64,000 nucleotides of DNA. Origin: Helicobacter bilis (GTDB lineage Bacteria > Campylobacterota > Campylobacteria > Campylobacterales > Helicobacteraceae). Below are positions 46,068 to 56,630 of the stretch, one piece after another. Within the stretch, counting starts at the first letter, position 1; each line of letters starts with the position of its first letter. Both the position numbers and the translations under genes were made by a program. Location: NCBI RefSeq assembly GCF_001999985.1, contig NZ_CP019645.1:496001-560000 (forward strand). The letters run 5' to 3'. Under the pieces are notes generated by a model, which was given only the letters and a program-made list of their open reading frames with translations, was not told the DNA's origin and ran no database searches.

Positions 46068-48131
46068 TTAGAATTTCTTCGTATTCACATCTTTTAATAT
46101 ATCGTTTGCGATTTCATTGACATTTACACTGATTGTTTCGGCTTGTTGGGCTATGCTTACATTATTGTGCGTTGTTGCTTCAAGTTGTGAAAGTGTTGTG
46201 TTGATTTGTGCGATACCTGAAGTTTGCTCCCTTATAGATTCCACCATGTCATTGATTGACTGCACTAAGATATTTGTATTTGCTTCAATCTCACCTAAGC
46301 TTTTTTGTGTCCTTTCTGCTAGTTTTCGCACCTCATCGGCTACGACTGCAAAGCCCCTGCCATGCTCCCCAGCTCTTGCGGCTTCAATAGCAGCATTCAA
46401 CGCTAAAAGATTGATTTGGTCAGCAATATCGCGGATAATTTCTGCCACATTTTTAATATCTTCACTTTGAGATATAACTTCACCTGTTTTGCCACTTACA
46501 TTTTGCATAGATGAGGTGATCTCTTCTACTGCAGTGGCGGTTTGCTCAAGGCTTGTTGCTTGTAAATTAGAAGATTCTGTAAGTTTTAATACAGAATCTT
46601 CAAGTGTTTTACACTCATTTGTAAGATTTCTTGCAAATCCAGCAGAAGTTGCAAGCATTTCCTTAATCTCTGCACCAAGTGTATTTGCTGCTTTTTCCAC
46701 CGTGCCACTTGCATTTGCTATTTCAGTAGTAAAGTCTAAATTCGTATAAGAATCAAAGACTCTCTGAATCTCATTCATATCCTTTCCTATCTTTTCTTCT
46801 AGGACGGAAAGCATTTGATTTAGCACATTTTTAAGTTCTTGTAATTGTGGATTATGAGAATCTTCAGTGATTCTAGCGGTAAAATGCCCCTGCTCTATTT
46901 CTTTAGCAGTTTGCACTGCTTCTCTTACAAGTAGTGAATCTTTATCCAACCCCAATTGCGTTCGCTTCACATTTTCTGTAAAGACTTTTGCCATGCTACC
47001 AATCTCATCATGTGCCTTTACAACAAGCGCTCGTGGCTGTTTGCCCTCGTGATTAATATATTTAAAAAAGTCTTCAAGGTATTCATTTAGACTACGCAAT
47101 CTATCAACAATTTGAAATTTTGCAAAAAGACTTAGCACAACTAAGAGAATGACTTGCACAACGACTGAAAAGATAATAGTTTGTGTCCGCAATGCGTAAT
47201 AATCCGCTAAGACATCACTGCGAGGTGTGAGTGTAACGATATGCCAATGCACATCTTTGAATAATGACACATCGACATCAGCATGTGCTGCAAAAGTCTC
47301 TTGTCCGCTTGTATCAACCATTGCTGCTGTAATCTCTTCGTTTTGCATTACACGCGTTACAAGTGGTGCTAAATGCGGTTGCATTTTAGCTAAATCCTGC
47401 AATTTTGCCCCAACAATCTTTGTGTTATTTGCGGCAATGATTGTGCCATCGTGTATAGCAAGCACTTTTGCTTCATTTGGATATACGCTATTTTTTGTTG
47501 CCAATAAATCCGCTGAAATTAGGTTAATATCAATCATTCCTCCAAGCACACCTACAAGATCCCCCTCATAATTTAACACGGGAAATACAAAGATTGTAGT
47601 CCTTACTTCCTTATTATCAACAGAGATTGTCCTTAGTGTGCTAAATCGGCTTGTCTTTGTATTCAATGCCTCTTGTATCGCTGGTAAATCAAGGATAGCC
47701 TTATTTGCCTGCAATGCCTTGCCATTGCTATCTGCTATTACCATCATATCTTTACCAACACGAAATTGTGCGGGCAGTGCCGAATAATCTTTATCTTTTA
47801 GGTATAAAAAACCATACATTGTATTTCTATTTTCTTGTGTTAAATCGACAATTTGTTTTACTATCGTTTGATATGAAGAGAGTCGGTTATTTGCAAGATT
47901 GTGCGTTAATGTGCTGCCATATATGCTGAATGAATGTAAGTTTGAATTAAGCTCACTTAGAATCTTGCCTGAGTTGTATTTTGCGGAAAGCAACATGCCA
48001 TTTTGAGCATTCTCAATTTCTCTGTGTTTCATTTGAATCAAAACTGCATAACACAAAGCAGTTATCGTGATGATTGTGGTCGTTGCGATAACATATCGCA
48101 ATTTTGAGCTAAGAGACATACCTTTACGCAT
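46068..48131 (-). CDS. Methyl-accepting chemotaxis protein (Cache sensor)
   Basis: 687 residues: an N-terminal membrane helix, a periplasmic double-Cache-like sensor of about 40-310 ([38 protein letters not shown]), a second helix ([17 protein letters not shown]), HAMP, and the signalling hairpin with [20 protein letters not shown] and [17 protein letters not shown]. It controls CheA in response to a small molecule, unknown. No C-terminal CheR/CheB pentapeptide is seen. The protein ends soon after the hairpin, as in Helicobacter Tlp receptors. Confidence 0.93.
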   Translation of the reverse strand: MRKGMSLSSKLRYVIATTTIITITALCYAVLIQMKHREIENAQNGMLLSAKYNSGKILSELNSNLHSFSIYGSTLTHNLANNRLSSYQTIVKQIVDLTQENRNTMYGFLYLKDKDYSALPAQFRVGKDMMVIADSNGKALQANKAILDLPAIQEALNTKTSRFSTLRTISVDNKEVRTTIFVFPVLNYEGDLVGVLGGMIDINLISADLLATKNSVYPNEAKVLAIHDGTIIAANNTKIVGAKLQDLAKMQPHLAPLVTRVMQNEEITAAMVDTSGQETFAAHADVDVSLFKDVHWHIVTLTPRSDVLADYYALRTQTIIFSVVVQVILLVVLSLFAKFQIVDRLRSLNEYLEDFFKYINHEGKQPRALVVKAHDEIGSMAKVFTENVKRTQLGLDKDSLLVREAVQTAKEIEQGHFTARITEDSHNPQLQELKNVLNQMLSVLEEKIGKDMNEIQRVFDSYTNLDFTTEIANASGTVEKAANTLGAEIKEMLATSAGFARNLTNECKTLEDSVLKLTESSNLQATSLEQTATAVEEITSSMQNVSGKTGEVISQSEDIKNVAEIIRDIADQINLLALNAAIEAARAGEHGRGFAVVADEVRKLAERTQKSLGEIEANTNILVQSINDMVESIREQTSGIAQINTTLSQLEATTHNNVSIAQQAETISVNVNEIANDILKDVNTKKF

Positions 48132-48267
48132 ATTTTTAGAACTCCTTTACCATTTATGAAAAAAGGCTAATATTATACAAAAATTCTGTGTTGTTTTTAA
48201 CTTTATTGTTATTTTTATATGCGTATGACTTAAATGTGTAATGTTTTGAAAAGGGAGTTATATAGAA

Positions 48268-49185
48268 ATGAAAGAAAAAATTATGACAAGTGGCTTTATT
48301 AGCGTTATTGGTCGCACAAATGCTGGTAAATCAACGCTGCTCAATAATCTTGTAAAAAGCCCCATCGCCCTAGTATCAAAAAAGATAAATGCTACTCGTA
48401 AACGCATGGATATTATTGTGCCTTTTGAAGATAGCGATTATAACTCACAATTAATCTTTATTGATACCCCCGGCTTACATGAGAGTAAAAAGCTACTGAA
48501 TGAATACATGCTGCAAGAAGCAAAAAAGGCAGTTGGAGATTCTGATTTAAGTGTGTTTGTCGCTGTTGCTAGTCCTAAAAAAAGCGAGATTTTACATTAC
48601 AAAAACTTTTTAGACCAACATGATAAAAAGCATATTGTCTTACTCAATAAAATAGATACTTTAAATAAACATGAACTCTTAGAATGTCTAGAATCTTACA
48701 AGCAATATCAAAACAAAAATCTAGGCATTATCCCCATAAAAGCAAAGGAGCTTAACTCTCAAACAATACATTCAATCCTATCGCTACTAGCAAAAAATTT
48801 GCCCATTCACCCACATTTTTATGATAATGACATGATAAGCACAACTATCATGCGTGATATTTACAAGGAAGCGATAAGAGAAGCTGTATTCGAGAGATTT
48901 AGCGATGAGATTCCCTATGAAAGTGATGTAAAGATTCTAAAAATTACCCAAAAGCCTACAATCTTATACATAAAAGCACAAATTATTGTCGCAAAAGATT
49001 CTCAAAAAGCAATGATTATAGGTAAAAATGGCGAAACCATTAAGTCATTAGGCAGTATTGCAAGAAAAAAATGCGAATACCTTGCCGAACAAAAAATATT
49101 TTTAGAACTCATTGTAAAAACTATAAAAGGCTGGAATACAAGTAAAGACACGCTTAAACAAATAGGTTATGATTTTATGGAATAG
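48268..49185 (+). CDS. era: GTPase Era
   Basis: 305 residues. It has G1 GRTNAGKSTLLNNL, G3 DTPGLHESKKL and G4 LLNKIDTLNK, and a C-terminal KH domain (AQIIVAKDSQKAMIIGKNGE). Era assists 16S rRNA maturation and 30S assembly. The variant GRTNAGKS replaces the usual GRPNVGKS but keeps the Walker residues. Single gene between the chemoreceptor and a Sel1 lipoprotein. Confidence 0.95.
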   Translation: MKEKIMTSGFISVIGRTNAGKSTLLNNLVKSPIALVSKKINATRKRMDIIVPFEDSDYNSQLIFIDTPGLHESKKLLNEYMLQEAKKAVGDSDLSVFVAVASPKKSEILHYKNFLDQHDKKHIVLLNKIDTLNKHELLECLESYKQYQNKNLGIIPIKAKELNSQTIHSILSLLAKNLPIHPHFYDNDMISTTIMRDIYKEAIREAVFERFSDEIPYESDVKILKITQKPTILYIKAQIIVAKDSQKAMIIGKNGETIKSLGSIARKKCEYLAEQKIFLELIVKTIKGWNTSKDTLKQIGYDFME

Positions 49186-49263
49186 AATCTAGATTTATAG
49201 GGTCCTGTTTGCATAAATTTATGCTACACTTAAGGCAAAGTTTCTAAAGATAAAGGGGTTAGA

Positions 49264-49920
49264 ATGCGTATAATGGTGTTTTTATGTATAATGTTTTCAT
49301 GTTTTATTATGGGTTGTGCTAAAAAAGAAGTAATAAAAGCACCACCACCTGAAGCAAAGGATACAAAGAGAATAGAATCCTACAATAAGCTTGATAATCT
49401 AAAAGAGGGTGTATGGCGTGTAGATGAGTGGAAAGAGACAGCAAAAAAGATATGCCAAGATTCAAAAGAGAGAGACTGCTCTGTCTTAGCTGAAATTTAT
49501 CATGATAGATTCTATGGTTATGGCTCTAGGGGCGATAGACAAAAAGCTATACAAATGCTTGTAAAAAGTTGTTCTTTAAATGATAGCAAAAGTTGCTTAA
49601 AGCTGTCATCTCTTGCAGATCAGTCAGATTATCCAGTAGGAGAGAGTGAGACATTTTTCAAAAAAGCACACGACCTTGCACTGAAAGGCTGTAATGCAAA
49701 TTATGCGCTAGATTGCCATGTTTTAGCCTTGCTTTATTTTGAGGGGCATGGCGAATTTGAGAGAGATAGGGCAAAGTCAAAGGAATACGCACATAAAGCA
49801 TGTGATATGAAACATGCTGGCTCTTGCATTTTCATCGGTATTAATGGCGATACACATGAGGAAGTGCTCGAAGCACACAAGAGGGCTTGTGCCTTAGGTA
49901 TTAAAGCAATGTGTAAGTAG
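49264..49920 (+). CDS. Sel1-repeat lipoprotein (Hcp-like)
   Basis: 218 residues with a lipobox (CFIMGCAKK) and Cys-paired Sel1-like repeats of about 36 residues (CSVLAEIYHDRFYGYGSRGD, CHVLALLYFEGHGEFERDRA), as in the Helicobacter cysteine-rich proteins. Disulfides likely brace each repeat. Such proteins bind envelope or host factors, but the role here is unknown. The first repeat is shortened. Confidence 0.8.
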   Translation: MRIMVFLCIMFSCFIMGCAKKEVIKAPPPEAKDTKRIESYNKLDNLKEGVWRVDEWKETAKKICQDSKERDCSVLAEIYHDRFYGYGSRGDRQKAIQMLVKSCSLNDSKSCLKLSSLADQSDYPVGESETFFKKAHDLALKGCNANYALDCHVLALLYFEGHGEFERDRAKSKEYAHKACDMKHAGSCIFIGINGDTHEEVLEAHKRACALGIKAMCK

Positions 49921-50011
49921 ATTTTTTAGATTCTAAAAAGTTTGTATTATAGAATCTATTCTTATTGTGTGGTTATTTGACAGCCGTGTTTCACGCTGGA
50001 CATTCTTTTGT

Positions 50012-50017
50012 TATAAT
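50012..50017 (+). promoter_or_regulatory. Probable -10 box for prfB
   Basis: TATAAT in TTTTGTTATAATAATG, about 40 bases before the prfB start codon. A second AT-rich TATAATT follows at 50030. Confidence 0.4.
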
Positions 50018-50057
50018 AATGAATTTTTTATAATTCCAAGCATGATAAAGGCACACA

Positions 50058-51161
50058 ATGGATTCTTATGAATATGGCGAGTTGTTAAAAACTCTGCAAA
50101 ATAAAGCGCAAAATATAGCAAAGATTCTAAACCCAGATTCTCTGCAAAAGCGATTAGATGAGATTAACGCATTAGAATCGCACCAAGAGTTTTGGAATGA
50201 CGCAAAAAAGGCGGGGGAAATCACAAAGGAAAAGCGAAAATGTGAGCGGATTTTACACACTTATACGGAGATGAAAGCCGAGCTAGATGACGCAAAAGAG
50301 CTATTTGAGATAGCAGAGAGTGAAGAAGATTCTAGCACTTTGGAGCTGTTGTTTGAAAATGTAGAATCCTTGCAAAGCCACATACAAAAGGTAGAAATTG
50401 AGGTTATGCTAAGTGGGGAGTTTGACTCAACAAATGCCATTATTACCATTCAGCCCGGAGCCGGTGGGACGGAGTCCCAAGACTGGGCTTCTATGCTCTA
50501 TCGTATGTATTTGCGTTGGAGTGAGCGGCGGGGATTTAAAGTGGAGCTGCTAGACTATCAAGATGGTGAAGAAGCGGGCATTAAGGGGGCGGCGTTTATC
50601 ATCAAAGGTGAGAATGCCTATGGTTATGCCAAAAGCGAAAATGGCGTGCATAGGCTGGTTAGAATCTCGCCCTTTGATGCCAATGCCAAGCGGCATACAA
50701 GCTTTGCTAGCGTGCAGGTAAGCCCGGAACTCAGTGAAGACATAGATATTGAGATTTTGGATAAGGACATTCGCATTGATACCTATCGTGCCAGTGGTGC
50801 GGGCGGACAGCACGTGAATAAGACAGAATCTGCTATCCGCATAACGCACTTTCCAACGGGGCTTGTCGTGCAGTGTCAAAATGATCGCAGTCAGCATAAA
50901 AATAAGGCAACAGCTATGAAAATGCTGCAAAGCAAACTCTATGAGCTAGAGCGACTAAAACAAAGTGAGGGCGTGGCAAATGCCGAAAAAAGCGAGATAG
51001 GCTGGGGACATCAAATACGAAGCTATGTCCTAGCCCCCTATCAGCAGGTAAAGGACTTGCGGAGCAATTACGCTACAAGCGATACTGATGGTGTGCTAGA
51101 TGGGGATATTGATGATTTAATAGAATCTGTGCTAGTTTTGGGGGAGAGTAAGGGTGAGTGA
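50058..51161 (+). CDS. prfB: Peptide chain release factor 2
   Basis: 367 residues. The catalytic GGQ is in [15 protein letters not shown]. The stop-codon reader SPF of RF2 is in [15 protein letters not shown], which separates it from RF1. It ends translation at UGA/UAA. The frame is continuous from the ATG, so the programmed +1 frameshift used by many prfB genes is absent. GC content is a little higher than in neighbours. Confidence 0.95.
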   Translation: MDSYEYGELLKTLQNKAQNIAKILNPDSLQKRLDEINALESHQEFWNDAKKAGEITKEKRKCERILHTYTEMKAELDDAKELFEIAESEEDSSTLELLFENVESLQSHIQKVEIEVMLSGEFDSTNAIITIQPGAGGTESQDWASMLYRMYLRWSERRGFKVELLDYQDGEEAGIKGAAFIIKGENAYGYAKSENGVHRLVRISPFDANAKRHTSFASVQVSPELSEDIDIEILDKDIRIDTYRASGAGGQHVNKTESAIRITHFPTGLVVQCQNDRSQHKNKATAMKMLQSKLYELERLKQSEGVANAEKSEIGWGHQIRSYVLAPYQQVKDLRSNYATSDTDGVLDGDIDDLIESVLVLGESKGE

Positions 51162-51205
51162 GATTCTAAAAAGATTCTAAAATCACATCATCAAAGGAAT
51201 AGATA

Positions 51206-52250
51206 ATGCAAAATCCACAAAGTAATTTAAATGAGCTAAAGCAAGAGCAAATAGCAAAAATCAAGCAAAGGCGTAGAGATAAGATTTTAGAAAAAATGCC
51301 GAGTTTCTCACTAAGCTCATAGAAAATGCAGAATCTAAAAAATCCGTGCTAAAGCTATCTGCCTTAGGAATGAGCCTAAAACGCATAGGCTTTGCTTTTG
51401 ATGTGCGGTTAGAAAAGAGCGATGGGACGATAAAGTATTTTGTGAAAAATGAGGAGCTAAGCTTTGAGCCTTTGGGCGAAGCAGATTCTAAAGCAGAATC
51501 CACAAAAGAAAACGATTCTAAGATTTTGCAAGAAAATGCAGAAATGCAGAATCTAGATTCATAGGCGGCAGGATTTTGGAGATAAAATGGGGCTTTGCAA
51601 GGCGAAGCAAGGGAGTTGCCTAAAAGGGTAATGACCGAAGCTGAGACGAAGCAATCGCCATTTTTAGCCCAAAAGCCAACGCTTAAGCAAAGAATAACGC
51701 ATACCCTAATTATCGGCGACAACTACCCCACCCTTTTGAATCTACTTATAAACTACAAAAGAAAAGTGAAAGTCATCTATATAGACCCGCCTTATGGCAA
51801 GGACGTTTTAGGGGAGTTTGCAGAAACAAATTATGACAATGCCATAACACGCGATAATTTTTTATCAATGCTTTATCCGCAGTATAGATGATAGGAATCA
51901 AGTTTATGTCAAGGGGCTTTTTGATGAAGTTTTTGGGGATGGGAATTTTGTGGTGTGTTACCCAATAGCAACAAATCATAGTGTTAGAAACTATGGTGGA
52001 ATCCCAATTGCACGCGAATATGTTTTGATATATCAAAAAGATGTAAAAAGCGATGAATTGAATCTATTAACAAATGAAAACAAGAATTTTACTTTTTGTG
52101 ATGAAAATGGCAATTTCAATTTAATGGAGTTGCGGAACAGAAATAGTAAAGTTAATTCTAAAAACAGACCAAACTTATATTATCCATTTTATGTTCATCT
52201 AAACAATCAAGATGAAAACGATTTATATGAAGTATCGCTGACACAACATA
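51206..52250 (+). pseudogene. Type III-like Mod DNA methyltransferase, multiply broken and truncated
   Basis: An ATG after AAAGGAAT begins a Mod N-terminus (LNELKQEQIAKIKQRRRDK). It shifts frame at a run of six A near 51291, continues NAEFLTKLIENAESKKSVLK, meets two stops inside a palindromic element (51560-51685), then reads HTLIIGDNYPTLL with the catalytic IYIDPPYGKD. It shifts again near 51890, continues NFVVCYPIATNHSV to about 52250, and ends against the 3' end of an opposite-facing plasmid rep gene. The catalytic domain is interrupted and the target region missing, so it is inactive. Confidence 0.75.
51560..51685 (+). repeat. Palindromic coding element, copy 4 (decayed)
   Basis: Inside the Mod pseudogene. 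The core GGGAGTTGCCTAAAAGGGTA and ATGACCGAAG match copies 2 and 3. Outer arms ATTTTGGAGATAAAATGG and CCATTTTTAGCCCAAAAGCC pair as an imperfect inverted repeat. The Mod frame crosses it with a TAG and a TAA and in a different phase from copies 2 and 3. Confidence 0.65.
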
Positions 52251-52825
52251 ATGGCTTTAACATAGTCTTTGTATTCAAGAAGTAGTGTTTTAGCAAGAAA
52301 GAATGTATAGGCTTGACTAAAGTTTATTACGATCAATTTATCGCTTTTTTGATATATAGAATCTATGAAAGTAAAAGAGAATTTCTCATCAGTATTTTTA
52401 AAATAAAGCTCAACTCCACAATTTGAGATTTCAGTAAGTTTATCATAAATCCAATTTATCTTTGTTTCGTTTCCACTAAGTGATGTGTAAGATTTTTTTA
52501 GATTATATGGACTCATTATAATTTGACATATTGCTTTGTCTCTATAAAGATTAAATGTCCCATTATCTTTAGTGCTAGTAAAGATACATTCTAGTATGTC
52601 TTTATGCTTTTGTGTGAGTAGTCTGCCTGTAATTGTTATTTTCATGTGTTTGTCATCTCTTAGAATGTATTGTTGATTATTTTCTAAGAATGTTTTATAG
52701 ATTCTGCTTTTTGTTATATTTTTGCTTGGTAGAAATAAGCCTAAGAAGTTTTCAAATTTAGTGCTTGTAAATTGCTTTCTATATTGCTCGAATATATGGA
52801 GCATATCATTGATATTGGCTAACAT
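52223..52825 (-). CDS. Plasmid replication-initiator-like protein, 3' truncated
   Basis: 200 residues. MLANINDMLHIFEQYRKQ, then winged-helix-like blocks with SLSGNETKINWIYDKLTEIS and FSFTFIDSIYQKSDKLIVIN resemble Rep initiator proteins of Campylobacterota plasmids. The end is cut: after LLEYKDYVKAIML the frame runs into antisense Mod sequence and stops, so the second winged helix is probably missing. The start follows AAGGAATAATC, 9 bases after the helicase gene. Confidence 0.5.
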   Translation of the reverse strand: MLANINDMLHIFEQYRKQFTSTKFENFLGLFLPSKNITKSRIYKTFLENNQQYILRDDKHMKITITGRLLTQKHKDILECIFTSTKDNGTFNLYRDKAICQIIMSPYNLKKSYTSLSGNETKINWIYDKLTEISNCGVELYFKNTDEKFSFTFIDSIYQKSDKLIVINFSQAYTFFLAKTLLLEYKDYVKAIMLCQRYFI

Positions 52826-52834
52826 GATTATTCC

Positions 52835-53699
52835 TTAAAATAGATTAATGCCTTGATTGTCTTGTTTTTGTATTTTTTCCCATTTTTTTATATCATCATC
52901 ACTCTCACTGATAATATGTATAAATCTATCATCATTATTTATTTGTTGTATCTTTGCTCTAGTTTTAATCTTTTTAGTTGGGAGAATTTGTATTAATTTT
53001 ATGCCATCTTGCCATTCTTTTTTTTGTTTTTAATCCTAAATTATCTTTTGTGATTTTTAGCATTCTTTTTCCCTCATTTTTATTGTTTTCATCATTAATA
53101 AAATCTATTTCATAAGCTAATCTTACCGCATCAATAAAGGCTGAAGCTCCTCTACTTCTGCTTGGCTCATTTGTGTATTGCTTTGTGTTATGATGAGTTA
53201 TGAGTATTGATTGCTTATTTGTTTTTGCGATTTTAATTAAACAATTCATAAAAGCTCTTGCTTGAGTATTGCTCTTTTCATCTCCATCATAAAAGGCAAT
53301 GAGTGGGTCTATTACAATAAATTGATATGGTTTAAAAAGATTTATATAATTATTGAGACTAGATTCAGTTATTGCTGGTGGAATCTCATCGCATATATCT
53401 ATTAAATTTAAGATACTTCTTGCATTTGTTTTAATAATATTTTGAAGTATTAATTCTGCTCTTTGCTTTGAAATGCTTTTACTATCTTCACTAAGCCATA
53501 AAAGAGATTTAGTCTTATGTTGCATAGCTAATTGTAATGCTATTTGAATGCTTAAAAAAGATTTACCTTTACCACCATTACCACTAATCATTGTAAGTCC
53601 ATTCTCACAAATTGGCACAAAATTCTCACATAAGAATGTTTGCTCGTTAGTTTCTATTTTGCTTATTGGCTCTATGGATTGTTTAATATACTCAAACAT
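52835..53699 (-). pseudogene. RepA-like hexameric helicase ATPase, frameshifted near 3' end
   Basis: A RecA-fold ATPase of the plasmid RepA type: Walker A MISGNGGKGKSFLSIQIAL, Walker B FIVIDPLIAFYDGD, then SILITHHNTKQYTNEPSRSR. It would unwind plasmid DNA for the Rep protein downstream. A run of eight A (minus strand, about 53018-53025) shifts the frame and ends it at 52974. With seven A it continues KKEWQDGIKLIQILPTKKIK to a stop at 52835, directly before rep. The ATG of MFEYIKQSIE at 53699 is the likely start. Confidence 0.65.
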
Positions 53700-53750
53700 G
53701 CAATCTACTTTTTTGTAATTTAAAAAATAATATTTTAGTATAAATATCAA

Positions 53751-54313
53751 AACAAGATTATTTATTTTTTAGTTGAATTTAAGAGTTGTTTTGTTTATGA
53801 TTAGATTCTATTGTAATGTTTTTAATTGTATTGTGCTAAATGAAAAAAGATTCTAAAATAATATGATTTAATAAAGTGTTATAGTCGCATTACAACTTCA
53901 AGTCTTGAGATTTATCTAGTTTAGGGCTTATAGAATATTAAGCTCATAATCTTTAGTAAGTTTTAATGTTTTTCTTAATCTTATTACAAGTGAATTAGCA
54001 TTTTTAAACATTTTTGCTTTCATATCTAGCTCCCAACAAATATACACAATAAGTATATATAATTTTTAAGTATTAAAGTTGGAAATTAGGAATCTTAATG
54101 TTATAGAGATAGCTCATTGCCAAGCCCCCCTCTTTTTTGTAAAATTCTATTAAATCACTATTCCCCTCTTTCTCACTTATCCAATTCTCCTTATTCATAA
54201 ATGATAAACAATTGCTCTTTGGAGTCATTCTTTATCATTTTATACAACATTATACTATATTAATATAATACATATATTATAAATATAATCTAAATATATT
54301 AAACATTAAATAA
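53751..54313. other. 563-bp AT-rich non-coding stretch, possible plasmid origin region
   Basis: Between the helicase and parA on the minus strand. Very AT-rich near 54240-54350 with repeated ATATTA/TAATAT words; near 54120-54200 it has CCCCCCTCTTTTTT and CCCCTCTTTCT pyrimidine tracts. An origin would fit here next to rep genes, but no clear iterons are seen. Confidence 0.3.
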
Positions 54314-55028
54314 CTAAGTAATATTAATGTAATTTACATACATATTACATAAAATATTTTTTGCGTTTGTAAGTAATTCTTGATAGAATGCCTCAAAATC
54401 TATTAAAGCTTTATCAGAATTATCACAATACTCTTTTATACTCTTGCCCTCAATAACTGCCTTACGATAAGCCTGTCTTTCATAGATAACAGAATCTCAG
54501 ACTTTTACATCTTCTAAGCACATTTCTTGTTTTGTAACATGAATATAATCTTTAAGATTTCTCAGTTCTTTTGTAAGAAATGGATTAGGTGAAACACGAT
54601 TAACCAAAATAAGCGAGAGTAGCTTAGGGTTTAAATCCTTTGCTTCAGCATAAAGTTCTAACATATGATCTAGCACATTGACATCATATTGTGATGGAAT
54701 TGTGGGGATAATGATAATGTCTGATACCAATATTGCCTTTCTCATCTCCTTAGAATCTCTTCCACCTGTATCCACTATAATGCTATCAAAATGGCTACGC
54801 ATACGCTTAATCTCATCGCCTAGACTTATACCAGTTTTTGAAACACTAGAAAAAAAGTGGCTCTAAGTTAGCTTGACCTCTCATATCTGAAAACACTTCA
54901 GTTGATTTTTGTGGATCTGCATCCACTAATAAAACATTATCTCCATCTTCTGCAAGTCGTGCAGCAAGATTAACTGCTAGGGTTGTTTTACCGCTCCCGC
55001 CTTTTTCATTTACAATCGAAATAATCAT
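54314..55028 (-). pseudogene. ParA partition ATPase, frameshifted and with a nonsense codon
   Basis: Starts [20 protein letters not shown] (deviant Walker A) and [11 protein letters not shown] run of seven T near 54855 breaks the frame; six would restore it. It continues SLGDEIKRMRSHFDSIIVDT, IIIPTIPSQYDV and VLDHMLELY, then meets TGA at about 54497 where Arg or Trp would be expected. The same frame goes on DSVIYERQAYRKAVIEGKSI to 54314. ParA segregates plasmids; this one is likely dead. Confidence 0.75.
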
Positions 55029-55139
55029 ACACTAATCCTATTTATATTATTTACTTAATGTAATAATATTAAATAGTTAATAACAATATATTATACATAT
55101 AATATATTGTTATTTAGTGAATATCAATATAAAAAATAA

Positions 55140-55780
55140 ATATACTATCCTTAATCCCAAAAGGCGGTGTTGGGAAAAGCACTATAGCTATAAATTTAGC
55201 ACGCTTTTTCACACTCCAAACGCATGATATTTTACTGCTTGATACAGACCCTCAAAGAAGCGTATTTTATGGCATTCATGTGGTAATGATAAAAGGCTGC
55301 AGGTAAAATATGCAAAAGAAACTAAAGAAATCAATACCATATTAAATCAACATAGATTCGTTATTGCAGATACTAGTGGTAGTGATAGGGGTATATAATG
55401 GCTTTTTGATTGAGCGTAGTGATGTATGTGTAATCCCTATAAACGTTGGTGCATTTAACATTATTATACTTAATTCAATCATAGATTACCTACAAAAGAT
55501 TATGCGTGTTAATAGGGATTTAAGGGCTTATATGATCATAAATAGGGCTAATTCAAATCCAAAAATTAAACAAATTGAAACATTAAAAGAGATTATTAAA
55601 AGCAAACAAAGCAATATATCTCTTTTAAATAGCGTTTTGTTTGAAAGGGTTGCATACCAACATGCCACAGATAATCAAGTAAGTTTATTTGATTATTGTG
55701 GAAGTAATGATAAAGCTTTGATTGAATTTAAAGACTTTTGTAATGAAATTTTAGTAAAGGAAATACATGGCAGCAAATAA
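55140..55780 (+). pseudogene. Second ParA-family ATPase, degraded
   Basis: Divergent to the first parA. It has PKGGVGKSTIAINLARFF and LLLDTDPQRSVFYG, but no start codon in frame, and at least two frame changes (near 55285 and 55390) before ERSDVCVIPINVGAFNIIIL and IINRANSNPKIKQIETLKEI. The C-terminus GSNDKALIEFKDFCNEI resembles that of the ParA-like pieces at 54.4 and 60.05 kb. The second break coincides with the 22-bp block shared with 4.13 kb. Confidence 0.65.
55386..55407 (+). repeat. 22-bp exact repeat shared with 4128-4149
   Basis: Identical to the sequence at the end of the ankyrin pseudogene. Here it lies where the parA frame breaks. Confidence 0.6.
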
Positions 55781-56062
55781 ACAAAAGATAACAGGTTTAT
55801 CTGATATAAAAAAATAAAGATTTTCTAGATTATTTAGGAGGTAATACTAAGAGTATAAGGATACACATAGAGGTGGTATTATGGCTCAATACATGTTAAA
55901 TTAGACACAGAGACATTAAGGCGTTTAAATAATGCAGCAAAGCTAACAAGGTTAACAAAGCAAGTCATAGCATATGATGCTATATTTAATTATTTAAGTT
56001 TTTTAGAAAAAGAATTAGGTGTAGATTTTAGTAATTTTGATGAGGGGGAGGTGAAAAAATGA
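55765..56062 (+). pseudogene. Small gene after parA, possibly a DNA-binding partner, degraded
   Basis: Starts MAANKQKITGLSDIKK inside the end of parA, stops, then resumes in other frames as KDFLDYLGGNTKSIRI and DTETLRRLNNAAKLTRLTKQ, ending ELGVDFSNFDEGEVKK. Size, position after parA and an RLNNAAKLTRLT-like helix suggest a ribbon-helix-helix or ParB-like partner. The identity is inference. Confidence 0.4.
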
Positions 56063-56400
56063 GAAAATTTGTGTTGTCTTGCTTTTTATTTGTGAGTATG
56101 CATGCAGAGACGTGTTTTTGCTACAATAGTGAATTATGCGTCCAAGCACAAGCATTTTTAAGTGCATATAAAGTCTGGAAGTTTCAATATGAAAAACTGC
56201 TAAACAATGGTGCAAAGAAAGAGGATTTAACTCACATGGAAGAGGCTAGGGATAGACTAACACGTTCTTGCAACTATGCAAAAGAGTTTTTAGGGAGAGA
56301 TAAGATGTTGTTTGAGGTGCGTATCCTAGATGAATGGAATATGAATTATGATGAGTATCAAAGGTTGTGTAAAGAAGTAGTAAATATAGAGGTGAAATAA
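56059..56400 (+). CDS. Small exported protein of the island
   Basis: 113 residues with a signal peptide (KFVLSCFLFVSMHA), CFCYNSELC near the mature N-terminus, and a helical remainder with two more cysteines. It overlaps the preceding remnant (ATGA) and the next by one base, so it belongs to the same transcript. Small exported Cys proteins in conjugative or plasmid regions are sometimes entry-exclusion or pilus-associated, but nothing here shows this. Not recognised. Confidence 0.55.
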   Translation: MRKFVLSCFLFVSMHAETCFCYNSELCVQAQAFLSAYKVWKFQYEKLLNNGAKKEDLTHMEEARDRLTRSCNYAKEFLGRDKMLFEVRILDEWNMNYDEYQRLCKEVVNIEVK

Positions 56401-56630
56401 TGAAAAAATTAATTCTAGCAAGTTTATTAAGTGTTTGTAGAGTTGCATAATGTTCAAGAAATCAATGTGGATGTTTTTAAAGAAAAGATAGACGCAGCTA
56501 CAGAAGCTTATAACATATCAGACGAATATACCAAACATTTAGTGATTTAAGTGTGAATGAAATTGTGTTATTACAAATAAAGAATCCACATTTTGCAAAT
56601 TTAAATGATGATTGGAATAAAAAAATCTAA
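56400..56630 (+). pseudogene. Degraded exported protein gene
   Basis: Begins MKKLILASLLSVCRVA and stops. Neighbouring frames continue NVQEINVDVFKEKIDAATEA and SVNEIVLLQIKNPHFANLND. At least two indels separate the pieces. It likely resembled the preceding small exported protein in role. Confidence 0.4.

Noticed and set aside
50058..51161. Programmed frameshift in prfB
   Set aside because: The frame is continuous from the start codon, with no internal UGA or Shine-Dalgarno-like slip site.
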